This document shows, piece after piece, positions 9,093 to 17,828 of a stretch of DNA of 64,000 nucleotides (positions within the stretch are counted from its first letter, which is position 1; each line of letters starts with the position of its first letter). The position numbers and the translations under genes are program-made. The stretch comes from Verrucomicrobiota bacterium (GTDB lineage: Bacteria > Verrucomicrobiota > Verrucomicrobiia > CAIQCK01), in assembly GCA_016222825.1 (NCBI GenBank), contig JACRQF010000016.1:62001-126000 (forward strand). Reading direction: 5' to 3'. The notes beneath the pieces are model-generated. The model did no database searches. It was not told where the DNA came from and was given only the letters and a program-made list of their open reading frames with translations.

Positions 9093-10166
9093 CTAGCTCC
9101 CGATGACCACCTGCACCTGCAGGTGGGTGAACCGCGCAAGACGCGAAACGTCGGCTGGATTCACCCGCACGCGAACCTCGACGACGCGGGCATCAATGTC
9201 CGCCACGGGATCGGTGTTCAGCACGTCCAGCCGGCGCACCTGCCAACCGATTTCCACAACCTCCCCACGCAGCCGCTGGGCTTGGCCGGGCACGACGATC
9301 TGCACGGACTGGCCCTGACGAACGCGCGGCAGGTCTGTCTCATAAACTTCCGCAACCACGTGGATGTCATCCACGTTGCCCAAGTCGAGTATGCCTTTGT
9401 CGCCAGTCTTCTCACCGGGCCAGATGTGAATCTTCAACACCGTTCCGGCAATCGGAGCGCGTAATTCGGCGAGCGCCAGTTCCGATCGGGCAAGCTCCAG
9501 TGCCGTCCGGCTGCGCGCCAGCTCTGCTTCAGCCACAGCCACGTCCACAGGACGCACTTCTGCCACGCTAGCCAACTCCTGTTCTGCGGCGCGTTGTTCT
9601 GCCTGCGTCATCTCCCATACCGCGCGCCGATCATCGAAGTCTTTCGCGGAAATGACTTGCTGCTGAGCCAGCTTCTCCAATCGCTGCAATTCCCTTCGCG
9701 CGTTTGCCTCAGCGGCACACTGACGAACCACACGCGCTTTGGCTGCCGCCACATCGCCGCTCTTTGCGCCAGCTTGCACCTGCGCAACCTTTGTTTCGCA
9801 CCACAGCACTGCGGCTTCCGCCTGCCGCACCGCAGCGGCTCGCTTGTCCCGGACACTGAACCAACCAAGCACCTGACCGGCTTCCACGCGATCGCCTTCG
9901 CGCACGTTCAACACGGCAAGCGTCGTAGCGTCAGCCGACTCTGGTGAAGCGAGTCGCCGCGCACGCGAAGCTGGCTCCACACGTCCGAGACAGCCCACGC
10001 TCGCGCTGCTGACTGGAGACGCTTGGACTTGCGCCTCGCTTCCGGCTGACGCGTGCAGCCGAACGACAACAAAGCCAAGAACCGCAAACAGCGCGCAACA
10101 GACAAGTATTCCCGCGAGCAACGAGTAGCGTGGTCTTGCGAGGAAAACAGTGCTCATCATGGTCAT
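9093..10166 (-). CDS. HlyD/DevB-type membrane fusion protein
   Basis: This 357-residue periplasmic adaptor has an N-terminal anchor (YSLLAGILVCCALFAVLGFVV), a first lipoyl half (VREGDRVEAGQVLGWF), a long coiled-coil hairpin rich in Ala, Glu and Arg (about residues 105-225), the returning lipoyl half (LRAPIAGTVLKIHIWPGEK) and a beta-barrel domain. It links the inner-membrane permease and ATPase to an outer-membrane channel, which is not encoded here. It starts 24 bases after the TetR stop. Nearby ATGs at 10160 and 10157 are alternative starts. Confidence 0.88.
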   Translation of the reverse strand: MTMMSTVFLARPRYSLLAGILVCCALFAVLGFVVVRLHASAGSEAQVQASPVSSASVGCLGRVEPASRARRLASPESADATTLAVLNVREGDRVEAGQVLGWFSVRDKRAAAVRQAEAAVLWCETKVAQVQAGAKSGDVAAAKARVVRQCAAEANARRELQRLEKLAQQQVISAKDFDDRRAVWEMTQAEQRAAEQELASVAEVRPVDVAVAEAELARSRTALELARSELALAELRAPIAGTVLKIHIWPGEKTGDKGILDLGNVDDIHVVAEVYETDLPRVRQGQSVQIVVPGQAQRLRGEVVEIGWQVRRLDVLNTDPVADIDARVVEVRVRVNPADVSRLARFTHLQVQVVIGS

Positions 10167-10190
10167 AGAGAAATGAATTTGCCGGCAGGC

Positions 10191-10757
10191 CTACGACGCG
10201 TCCGTCGCGATGAGTTCTTCAAGGACTATTCGAATAGCACGCAACTGCGTCGGGGTAGGTTGATAAATGCCAAAGAGAGACCACAGCCAGATTCCATCCA
10301 GCGCCGCGAACACTGCCATGGACCGGCCGGGAGGAAGTCCGTCCGCTGCGACCGCCTTCATCCACCGAGCATAGGCATTGCGCAGCGGATCCAGCAGCCT
10401 GGGTTGATTGGCCACCCCCGCGAGAAGCGATGCGCTCATGCGTGATTCCTTTTCGGCGAGTTCCGGAGGGCGGTCGAACATGGCTCGCACGAGCGCGCGG
10501 GCGAAACGACCTCTGGTCGGCGGTTCCGACTGTAACGCCAGTTCCAGCGACGCAGTGAAGGTGCGGATAAGCCGCTCAATCATGGCTTCGATCAGGGCAT
10601 CTTTGGATGGAAAATGGTAAAGAAGACCGCCTTTGCTCACCTTCGCCTCTGCGGCGACGGCATCGAGAGTCAGCGTGCTGCCACCGTCGCGCAGCACCAC
10701 GGCTTCCGCCGCGTCAATCAGCAGCTCTCGAGAGTTTCCAGTTCGGGTCTTTTTCAT
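10191..10757 (-). CDS. TetR/AcrR family transcriptional regulator of the export operon
   Basis: The 188-residue protein has the TetR helix-turn-helix at about residues 27-52 (TLDAVAAEAKVSKGGLLYHF, then PSKDALIEAMI). A ligand-binding C-terminal domain with several Trp and aromatic residues (GIWLWSLFGIYQ) follows. It is first in the HlyD-permease-ATPase operon and is preceded by a perfect inverted repeat inside the promoter, so it most likely represses itself and the exporter until an effector binds. The TetR call is firm; the effector is unknown. Confidence 0.92.
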   Translation of the reverse strand: MKKTRTGNSRELLIDAAEAVVLRDGGSTLTLDAVAAEAKVSKGGLLYHFPSKDALIEAMIERLIRTFTASLELALQSEPPTRGRFARALVRAMFDRPPELAEKESRMSASLLAGVANQPRLLDPLRNAYARWMKAVAADGLPPGRSMAVFAALDGIWLWSLFGIYQPTPTQLRAIRIVLEELIATDAS

Positions 10758-10765
10758 GGATAGGT

Positions 10766-10794
10766 TAGATATACCGTCCAGTCGGTATAGTCAA
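10766..10794 (-). promoter_or_regulatory. Sigma-70-like promoter of the TetR/exporter operon
   Basis: On the minus strand TTGACT (10789-10794) is followed after exactly 17 bases by TATCTA (10766-10771). The start codon at 10757 lies only 8 bases past the -10 box. Transcription would therefore begin within a few bases of the ATG, giving a nearly leaderless message. The match is by eye to the housekeeping consensus. Confidence 0.65.
10770..10789. promoter_or_regulatory. TetR operator, inverted repeat in the promoter spacer
   Basis: TATACCGTCCAGTCGGTATA is an inverted repeat with perfect 7-base arms around a 6-base centre. It fills the spacer between the -35 and -10 boxes of the TetR gene. This size and ACCG/CGGT symmetry are typical of TetR-family sites. 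A regulator bound here would block RNA polymerase directly. Confidence 0.75.
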
Positions 10795-10922
10795 TCTGCT
10801 TTTCAAGGCCATATCCTGCTTTCGATAGAACAACTTTGTGCAAAACACTTCACACTCTTAGGATCCGCAAACGCCAAGTTGCAGTTCTTGCCAAGGAACC
10901 GCGATTCGCTACACTGCCGCCA

Positions 10923-12479
10923 ATGTTCTACATGAAATTATTCTCCCGCTTCCCTCTGGTGACGGCGGTTGTGCTTTCCCTCGCACTCGACGTCCACGCC
11001 GAGCCTTTCCACAAGACCTCCGATGCGGTGGGTTACAAGTGCATCTTCAACCACGAGTTGTTGATCATCAGCCACAACAAGACCAACAGCGCGCAATACA
11101 TCAAGTCCTACATCAAGAAGCTCAAGGACACGGATGTGGATGCGGTGATCTGTTGCCCGACGATGTGGCGCGCGAACCTGTTCCCGTCGGACATGGACCC
11201 GACGTGGAAGCGATACCGGCCGGGGCAGCCGCTGAGCAAGTTCCGGTCATACGATTACATCATGCGCTACCTGCACGCGGGCGGCGACCCGGTGCGGGAC
11301 ACGCTCGACGCCTGCCGGAAGTGCGGGAAGGATTTCTTCATCTCCTACCGCATGAACGACCACCATTACGTGACCGACCGCGACTGGCCGAGCCACAACG
11401 CCATCTGGCGCGAGCACCCGGAGTATTGGCTGGGGGATTCGGACACGTCGCCCTACACGAAGAAGGACAACGTCCGGCTCTTCAACTATCTGCTGCCGCC
11501 GGTGCGCGACTACTACTTCGCGATCCTGCAGGAGCTTTGCACGAAATACGACGTGGACGGCGTCGAGCTGGATTTCCAGCGCTTCCCGAAATTTTTCCCC
11601 AACGACAAGCTCGACGAAGGCGCCCGCGTGATGACGGCGTTCGTCAGGCGCATCAAGGAGATGATGGACCACATCGGCCGCGAGCGCGGCAAGTCGCTGA
11701 AGCTCTGCATCCGCGTGCCCGAGACGCTGGCTAAATGCCAGGAAGCCGGACTGGATGTGCCCGGCTGGGACGCGGCGGGGTTGGTGGAGATGATCAACAT
11801 TTCATCCTTCTACAACCACACGATGGAGCTGGACATCGAGGGGTTTCGGGCGAAGACGGAGCGCGCCAAGCTCTATGGCGAGATGAACTACGTGACGTAT
11901 CAGAACAGCGCGGCGAGCAAGTTCGCCCGCCGCTACACGACCATCCCGATCTACCGCGCGACGGCGCTGAACTTCTTCCATCGAGGCGCGGACGGGCTAA
12001 GCCTGTTCAACTACGACTATGTCCCCGACAAGCAGCGGCTGCCCATGACCGAAGGACTGAAGCGGATCACAGACATCGAATTCCTCAAGACGCAGTCGAA
12101 GGACTACGTCGTCTATCGCGGCTTCGGCACCTTCCCCGCAACCAACGAAAAGGCGCTCGCCATGATCATTCCCGACAACACGGCAAAGGTGAAGTTCGAG
12201 CGCGCAGTCCTGCGCATCGAGACAAGGAAGAGTTGCGCGGAACAGCAGATCGGCGTCCAATTCAACGGCAAACCGCTGGAGCCGATCCAGCGCGAAGACA
12301 CCGAACTCTTCCCGCCCGTCGCGAAGAACGAAGGCTATGCAACGCGCAACGTGCTCAAGTTCTACGCCGTCCCGCTCGACCTGCTCGTTCCCGGCAGCAA
12401 CAAGATCGAGATTAAGAACCTCGACAGGAAGAAAGGCTCCTGCCAGTTCGTCTCGCTGGAAATCGCGCTCTATCGCTAA
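10923..12479 (+). CDS. Secreted TIM-barrel glycosidase-like protein (paralogue of 5595-7202)
   Basis: The 518-residue product has a Sec-type signal peptide (MKLFSRFPLVTAVVLSLALDVHA begins at the second ATG, 10932, which may be the true start). The barrel region carries SYRMNDHHYV, VRDYYFAIL and YDVDGVELDFQRFP, matching the Tat-exported paralogue in the same order. The C-terminal 130 residues are beta-rich and may bind sugar. It is a presumed extracellular glycosidase with unknown substrate. It faces the next gene tail to tail, with hairpin repeats between them. No clear ribosome binding site is visible. Confidence 0.75.
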   Translation: MFYMKLFSRFPLVTAVVLSLALDVHAEPFHKTSDAVGYKCIFNHELLIISHNKTNSAQYIKSYIKKLKDTDVDAVICCPTMWRANLFPSDMDPTWKRYRPGQPLSKFRSYDYIMRYLHAGGDPVRDTLDACRKCGKDFFISYRMNDHHYVTDRDWPSHNAIWREHPEYWLGDSDTSPYTKKDNVRLFNYLLPPVRDYYFAILQELCTKYDVDGVELDFQRFPKFFPNDKLDEGARVMTAFVRRIKEMMDHIGRERGKSLKLCIRVPETLAKCQEAGLDVPGWDAAGLVEMINISSFYNHTMELDIEGFRAKTERAKLYGEMNYVTYQNSAASKFARRYTTIPIYRATALNFFHRGADGLSLFNYDYVPDKQRLPMTEGLKRITDIEFLKTQSKDYVVYRGFGTFPATNEKALAMIIPDNTAKVKFERAVLRIETRKSCAEQQIGVQFNGKPLEPIQREDTELFPPVAKNEGYATRNVLKFYAVPLDLLVPGSNKIEIKNLDRKKGSCQFVSLEIALYR

Positions 12480-12483
12480 GTGC

Positions 12484-12576
12484 GAGTCCAACCGTCCCTA
12501 CGGGACTCATCCGCATTATGACGCCGGTTCCCGCCAGTGAACTGGCGGGCTATTCTCAGATGTCCCTCCGGGACAA
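12484..12576. repeat. Cluster of three short hairpin repeats (REP-like)
   Basis: Three palindromes lie in 93 bases between convergent genes. GTCCC-TAC-GGGAC is at 12494-12506. A 9-base perfect stem CCCGCCAGT/ACTGGCGGG with loop GA is at 12530-12549. TGTCCC-TCC-GGGACA is at 12561-12575. The first and third are near copies of one another. They could act as a two-way terminator or be REP-type dispersed repeats; no T-run follows. Confidence 0.7.
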
Positions 12577-12618
12577 GTGTCCGAGCAAGCGACGTCCCGT
12601 CAGCAAAGCAAGGAATGT

Positions 12619-14124
12619 TCAGGCGGAATAACGTAGAATCCGCAGCGATCTCTTGGGGAGCTGCCATTGTCTCGCGGGTGCGGCTGCGAGGTCGTCCGCG
12701 GGGACATACGCATCGGTCGTCTCGACCTGTTGGGGGGATTGGCCATAGTTCGCCAGGACCAAGTGCAGGTCGCGATTGGCAAAGGCCGAAGCCACGCAGT
12801 CTTTCGGCAGGGGCTTGGCGAACAAGTCCGAGTCGGTGATCTCCAGATAGGCCCAGGTTCCATCTTCCACCAGCGGCAGATATTGTTTGAGCCAGCGAGC
12901 GTGGGCCGGCCGCATCCCGGCGTTGGGCGGAATCGGATCCCAACCGCCGTAGATGTAAGGGCCGTTTGGATGTGCCTGGTAGTAGTCCCATGCTTTTCGG
13001 TAAAACCCTTTTTCCTGCACTCCCGGCAGACGCGGAATGGGAATCACGGCCCGTTCTCCGGTCAGCGGCCGACCGCCTTGAAGCAACGGGAATTGCATGT
13101 AGGGAATCGAGTGCAGGAAGTGTTCGCTTTCGCCCTCGACCTTGGCGGAGGTCCCTTGGATACAGGGAACAACATAAGGCGCATGGTTCTTTGTCGCTTC
13201 GCGCAAGCCGTCGGCATTCCCGACATTCTCTCCCACCCAAAGATAGTCATAGACCTTAAGCCCGCCCGTCAGAGGTTCATTGGTCCGATCAGCGTGCATC
13301 TTGTAGATGCCACCGCGTCGCTTCACCTCCGAGTAGATGAGATGCAAAAGATCGGTCATCGCACCGTCATACTGCGGCGTTTCCTTGAACGCAACTATCT
13401 CGTCCTGGGCAGGCTCCTTGATTCGCTTCGCTGCGTTGGGAACATACCCCCAGTCGTTATAGAGGCCGTCGAGTTCATAATCCTCGAGGATCTGCACCAT
13501 GCGTGGCAGGAAATAGGCGCGCCAACCGGGACTGGCTGGCGAGCATCGCGGCAAATCCCACCAGCCGCCAATCGCATCGCCGGGTCGCGACCATTCCTTG
13601 CGGTAATCCGGATCGTGGCCGGCAAAATAACCGCTCGATGCATAGGCAAGAATCTTCATGCCGCGCTTGTGGACCATTGCCACAAACCGGCGGAAGCCTT
13701 CCGGATTGACCGCGGTCAACTTGTTGCCTCCGAAAAGTCCATAGCGATCGTTCCATTCGTCCATCACGTGGATCAACTGGATCCCATGGTCCTTCAACCG
13801 GTCCAATTCCTGTTCGTCGTATTCGCCAGGCTCCCACGGCTTGCGGCTGGGATATTCGCCCATGTTGTAAACGCACTGAGCGGGGAGATAGTCATTAATC
13901 AGGTGCTTGCGCAGGCACTGGCGAATCTTCTGCGTGCAGATGCCAATGTGCGTGAAGCGCCGCCGGTGATCCGCCGCCGTGTAGCGGGCGAGAATCGCCG
14001 GCGTCTTGGACGCCCCGGTAGCAGTTTTCGCCGCGGGCGAGGCGGTTGCTTGGAGGGTATTGACGGGGAGGGAAATAGCGGCACCTGCCGCGGTGCTCGT
14101 CTTGAGGAATTGTCGCCTGTTCAT
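12619..14124 (-). CDS. Tat-exported TIM-barrel glycosidase-like protein
   Basis: I chose the ATG at 14124 because it starts a twin-arginine signal (MNRRQFLKTSTAAGAAISL); the frame is open 39 bases further upstream. The 501-residue protein has barrel motifs HGIQLIHVMDEWNDRYG and YELDGLYNDWGY, reminiscent of clan GH-D alpha-galactosidase-like barrels in which an Asp acts as nucleophile. A small beta domain ends the protein. It diverges from the Gfo/Idh/MocA gene, which suggests a shared pathway. The glycosidase assignment is an inference from fold-like motifs. Confidence 0.65.
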   Translation of the reverse strand: MNRRQFLKTSTAAGAAISLPVNTLQATASPAAKTATGASKTPAILARYTAADHRRRFTHIGICTQKIRQCLRKHLINDYLPAQCVYNMGEYPSRKPWEPGEYDEQELDRLKDHGIQLIHVMDEWNDRYGLFGGNKLTAVNPEGFRRFVAMVHKRGMKILAYASSGYFAGHDPDYRKEWSRPGDAIGGWWDLPRCSPASPGWRAYFLPRMVQILEDYELDGLYNDWGYVPNAAKRIKEPAQDEIVAFKETPQYDGAMTDLLHLIYSEVKRRGGIYKMHADRTNEPLTGGLKVYDYLWVGENVGNADGLREATKNHAPYVVPCIQGTSAKVEGESEHFLHSIPYMQFPLLQGGRPLTGERAVIPIPRLPGVQEKGFYRKAWDYYQAHPNGPYIYGGWDPIPPNAGMRPAHARWLKQYLPLVEDGTWAYLEITDSDLFAKPLPKDCVASAFANRDLHLVLANYGQSPQQVETTDAYVPADDLAAAPARQWQLPKRSLRILRYSA

Positions 14125-14290
14125 GATAGACTGCTGATGGTTGTGATCATTCCGAGATGGCACACTGGAGTCAAGCGTCTGACTCTCCGATTCCCGGTCC
14201 TCACGCTTGCCAAGAAGTCGCTGGGTGCTACACTCGCGCCCAGCGTTCGAAACAAGTCGCTGTCCTCATTGTTTTGCAAAGGAGCCGAAT

Positions 14291-15604
14291 ATGAATCTGC
14301 ATGGCAGTCGTCGCGAATTTCTCAAACATTCCGCACTCGTCAGTGCTGGCTTCTGGATCGCCCGTAGCGGGGCGTTCGCCAAAGGCCGCTCGCCCAATGA
14401 CAAGCTCAACATCGGCATCATCGGTGTGCACAGCCGCGGCGCGGCGAACATGAAGGCAGTGGAGAGCGAGAACATCGCCGCACTCTGCGACGTGAACGAA
14501 GATTTCTTGGCCGAGGCTGCAAAGAAACATTCCCAAGCCAAGACCTACCCGGACTGGCGGAAGCTGGTTGACCAGAAGGACCTCGACGCCGTTGTCGTGA
14601 GCACCACGGAGCACACGCACGCGCCGGCCAGCCTCTGGGCCATGAAACGCGGCCTGCACGTCTTCTGTGAGAAACCGTTGGCGCACAGCGTGTATGAAGC
14701 GCGTCTGATGCGCGAAACCGCCAAGAAGATGAAGGTGGCAACCCAGATGGGCACGCAGATTCACGCCGGCGAGAACTATCGCCGCGTCGTCGAGTTGATC
14801 CAATCGGGCGCCATCGGCCCGGTGCGCGAGGCTCACGCATGGGTCGAGCAAGGCATCGAAGGTCCGCGCAGCCGCCAGCCGGAACAGGTGCCGGTTCCGA
14901 AGAACCTGAACTGGGACCTTTGGATCGGGCCGGCGCCGATGCGCCCGTATCACGATTGCTATTTCACGAAGAAGTCCCTCTCCTGGCAGAACTGGTGGGA
15001 CTTCGGCAACGGCGCGCTCGGCGACATGGGCAGCCACATCATTGACCTGCCGTTCTGGGCACTCAAGTTGCAGGCACCCCTGACGGTCGAGGCCGAGGGA
15101 TCGGAACAGGTCCGACCCGAGACGTATCCAGAGTATCTTACCGTGCGCTGGGAACATCCGGCGCGCGGCAAAATGCCGCCGGTCAAGTTCACATGGTATG
15201 ACGGCAAGGAATCCCCGAAGCGTCTCAAGCCAGTGGAAGGCATTGACCTGTCGAAGTGGCATCTCGGCGTCATCTTCGTCGGCGAGAAAGGAACGCTCGT
15301 TGCCAACTACAGCAAGCGATTCCTGCTGCCAGAGGCCGACTTCAAGAACTTCCAGCCACCGAAGGAGACAATTCCCCCATCGCTCGGCCATCATCAGGAA
15401 TGGATTCACGCCTGCAAAACCGGCGCGCCAACGCTCTGCAACTTCGATTACTCCGGCTCGCTTGTGGAGCACAACCTGCTTGGCACCGTCGCGTTCCGCG
15501 CGGGCAAGAAGCTCCAGTGGGACGCGAAGAAGCTGAAGGCCACCAACTGTCCCGAAGCCGACCAGTTCATCCGCGGCACCTACCGCGAAGGCTGGTCGCT
15601 GTAG
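14291..15604 (+). CDS. Secreted Gfo/Idh/MocA family oxidoreductase
   Basis: The start at 14291 is supported by GGAG six bases upstream and by the twin-arginine signal that follows (SRREFLKHSALVSAG). The 437-residue protein has an NAD(P)-binding Rossmann start (LNIGIIGVHSRGAANM) and the family motif CEKPLAHSVYEA, where the Lys is normally catalytic. Family members oxidise or isomerise sugars and inositols. Exported versions are common in Verrucomicrobia and Planctomycetes and are thought to work on polysaccharide fragments in the periplasm. It lies head to head with the Tat-exported glycosidase-like gene. Confidence 0.9.
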   Translation: MNLHGSRREFLKHSALVSAGFWIARSGAFAKGRSPNDKLNIGIIGVHSRGAANMKAVESENIAALCDVNEDFLAEAAKKHSQAKTYPDWRKLVDQKDLDAVVVSTTEHTHAPASLWAMKRGLHVFCEKPLAHSVYEARLMRETAKKMKVATQMGTQIHAGENYRRVVELIQSGAIGPVREAHAWVEQGIEGPRSRQPEQVPVPKNLNWDLWIGPAPMRPYHDCYFTKKSLSWQNWWDFGNGALGDMGSHIIDLPFWALKLQAPLTVEAEGSEQVRPETYPEYLTVRWEHPARGKMPPVKFTWYDGKESPKRLKPVEGIDLSKWHLGVIFVGEKGTLVANYSKRFLLPEADFKNFQPPKETIPPSLGHHQEWIHACKTGAPTLCNFDYSGSLVEHNLLGTVAFRAGKKLQWDAKKLKATNCPEADQFIRGTYREGWSL

Positions 15605-15627
15605 AGGTTGTTCGACGACGAAGAATC

Positions 15628-16169
15628 ATGGCGATCCAGATACGTCCTGAAGAACCGGCGGACACCGAACGTATCAGGGAGGTGACCGAGCTGGCATTTC
15701 GCCATGCGCCCCACACGTGCGGACGGGAACATCTTCTCGTGGGGAACTGAGGGCGGCCGGGGCGTTGGCGATTTCTCTGGTTGCTGTGTCGGATCTCGTG
15801 ATTGGCGGCCATGTCGCCGTCTCGCCAGTCACGCTCTCGAAATCGTCTGGGAACTGGTTTGGAATCGGGCCCATCTCGGTGCTGCCCAAATGCCAGAGGC
15901 AGGGAATCGGCAGCCGGTTGATGGATTCGGCATTGTCGGAGCTTCGAGCCAGAGGCGCGCGAGGGTGCGTGCTGGTTGGCGACCCGAAGTTCTATACCCG
16001 GTTTGGATTCCGGAGCGACGACTCGGTGATTGTGCCCGGAGTGCCACCAGAGGTCAGCCTCAGTTTGCGTTTCACTCAATGTGAGGATCACGGCACAGCC
16101 AGATTCCATGAAGCGTTCGCCGCTGCGGCCTCCGAGCCGGCTGCCGCACCAAACGACCGCCATCGGTGA
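15628..16169 (+). pseudogene. GNAT N-acetyltransferase, frameshifted
   Basis: The first frame gives MAIQIRPEEPADTERIREVT, runs to LLVGN and stops at 15750. The GNAT fold then continues in another frame as ELRAAGALAISLVA, GHVAVSPVTLS, the acetyl-CoA loop QRQGIGSRLMDSAL, and GDPKFYTRFGF. The join is at the G run 15741-15744: one extra G there would give a single continuous acetyltransferase of about 180 residues. It is either a recent pseudogene or a base-calling error in the run. The start of the GH16 gene lies 49 bases past the end. Confidence 0.8.
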
Positions 16170-16218
16170 ACTGAATCGTTGTGTCATGGCAGCGTGCCAT
16201 CAACCAAAGACGAGCAGA

Positions 16219-17097
16219 ATGAGAAGCAGGAACTTCCGTGCAGCTTGCGTGTGTTGGGTTCTCGGAGTGAGCGTTGCGCTGGGAGCGGACGCGCCGGCTC
16301 CGCCTGTTGAGAAACCGGGATGGAAGCTGACGTTCCAGGACGAGTTCGACCGGCCGCAGTTGAACGACATGTATTGGTTCCCGGCCTACCGCTCCGGCCG
16401 GAAGGAGTATTTCAAGCGCATCGGCAAGCCCAGCCGCTGGACCGACCACAACGCGCACTACGTGATCGAGAACGGGATTCTCAAGCTGCGCGTTGACGAG
16501 AAACTCCCTCACCGTCCCGACAAGAGCACGCCGTGCGTCAGTTGCATCCAAACCTCGGACCACCGCTTCGGCGCGACGACGAACGAGTTTCAAATCCTCG
16601 ACAAGTTCGCGCAGAAATACGGCTGGTTCGAGATTCGCTGCCGATGCGCGCGCGGCGAGGGCCTGCTCAACGCCTTCTGGCTGCACCAGCACGAACCTAC
16701 CAAACAGGAATACACGCCGGATGGGCAGCGCAGGAAACTCGGTGACGGCGTCGTCGAGATAGACATCATCGAGCAGATGGGCAAGGAGGCGGACTCCGGC
16801 CTCGTTGACCTCAACGTCCACTTCACCAAGAACGGGCACTATCGCTACAAGCAGCCCTTCGACCCATCCAAGGAGTTTCACGTCTGGGCGATGGAATGGC
16901 AGGAGGGCCAGATAGATTGGTATCAGGACGGCAAGGTCGTGAGAACCTACAAAGGCCCCACGCCGCAGGAAAAGATGTTCATCCTCATGGCGCTCTTCCA
17001 GTATTCGGGCTGGATCGGGAAGTTTGATCCCAACCTGACTTATCCGCGCGATTTCGAGGTGGACTACGTCCGCGTTTATGCGCGGGAAACAAAATAG
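16219..17097 (+). CDS. Secreted glycoside hydrolase family 16 protein
   Basis: I chose the ATG at 16219 because it opens a signal peptide (MRSRNFRAACVCWVLGVSV); longer frames would run into the GNAT gene. The 292-residue enzyme has the GH16 active-site motif EIDIIE with the nucleophile at E180, D182 and acid/base E185. The flanking features are WKLTFQDEFD at the start, YGWFEIRCR before the active site and DYVRVY at the end. GH16 enzymes cut beta-1,3/1,4 glucans and galactans such as laminarin, agar or carrageenan. The exact substrate is not evident. Confidence 0.93.
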   Translation: MRSRNFRAACVCWVLGVSVALGADAPAPPVEKPGWKLTFQDEFDRPQLNDMYWFPAYRSGRKEYFKRIGKPSRWTDHNAHYVIENGILKLRVDEKLPHRPDKSTPCVSCIQTSDHRFGATTNEFQILDKFAQKYGWFEIRCRCARGEGLLNAFWLHQHEPTKQEYTPDGQRRKLGDGVVEIDIIEQMGKEADSGLVDLNVHFTKNGHYRYKQPFDPSKEFHVWAMEWQEGQIDWYQDGKVVRTYKGPTPQEKMFILMALFQYSGWIGKFDPNLTYPRDFEVDYVRVYARETK

Positions 17098-17163
17098 CCG
17101 CCCGATGATGCTTCCGGGAAACACCGTAACAAAGCCCTCGTATCGGTGTTAAATCCAACCACT

Positions 17164-17769
17164 ATGAAAACCACACTCCTCTCACTGTCCATCATTGCTG
17201 CGCTCGCATTCACCGCTTCGGCGGCGGAGAAGAAGGCGGTTACGCCCCACCCCACCACCCAGACGTTCTACATCGCCAACGTCGAGTGCGACACCTGCGT
17301 CGCCAACATCACCGAGTCCATCAAGAAGGTGAAGAGCGTCACCAAGGTCGAGAAGCTCACGCCGAAGAGCGGCTACGCGAACGTCTCCTTCGATTCGCAC
17401 GCGGACAGCTATCAGCAGATCGCGCAGGCGATCGCCGACGCCACGCCGGCGCATGGCAAGAAATACGCCGCGACGATGAAGCTGCGCGTCCCTGACTATG
17501 CTAAGGGCGACAACGCCGCGAAGGTGGACGCCATCTTCGCCAAGTCGGCCGCCTTCGTGAAGGTCGAAGCGACGAACAAGGAGAAAGGCGAGTTCCTGAT
17601 GAGTTTCCTGCCGCTGACCGTGGACCCGAAGAAGAGCGGGCCGCAGGGCTGGAACGGCGGCCGGTTCGGTCATCCGATCCATGACGCGCCACCGAAGGGC
17701 CTCGGCCTCGCCTTCAGCATCGTCCGAGAAGGGGCAGCGCCGGCCAAGCGTCCCGCGAAGAAGAAGTAA
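17164..17769 (+). CDS. Secreted heavy-metal-associated (HMA) domain protein
   Basis: This 201-residue protein has a signal peptide (MKTTLLSLSIIAALAFTASA) and one HMA-like ferredoxin fold at about residues 33-95. The metal site VECDTCV has C42 and C45. A second domain of similar length follows but lacks a CXXC pair. It ends with a Gly/His/Pro-rich part (GWNGGRFGHPIHDAPP) and a Lys-rich tail. A periplasmic copper or other soft-metal carrier is likely. The start at 17164 is preferred over one 18 bases upstream because it begins the signal peptide. Confidence 0.8.
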   Translation: MKTTLLSLSIIAALAFTASAAEKKAVTPHPTTQTFYIANVECDTCVANITESIKKVKSVTKVEKLTPKSGYANVSFDSHADSYQQIAQAIADATPAHGKKYAATMKLRVPDYAKGDNAAKVDAIFAKSAAFVKVEATNKEKGEFLMSFLPLTVDPKKSGPQGWNGGRFGHPIHDAPPKGLGLAFSIVREGAAPAKRPAKKK

Positions 17770-17828
17770 CCGCACCGGCCACGCCACAAAGCCGGCCGGA
17801 ATCAGGAGACAGCCCCATCGTCCAAGGC

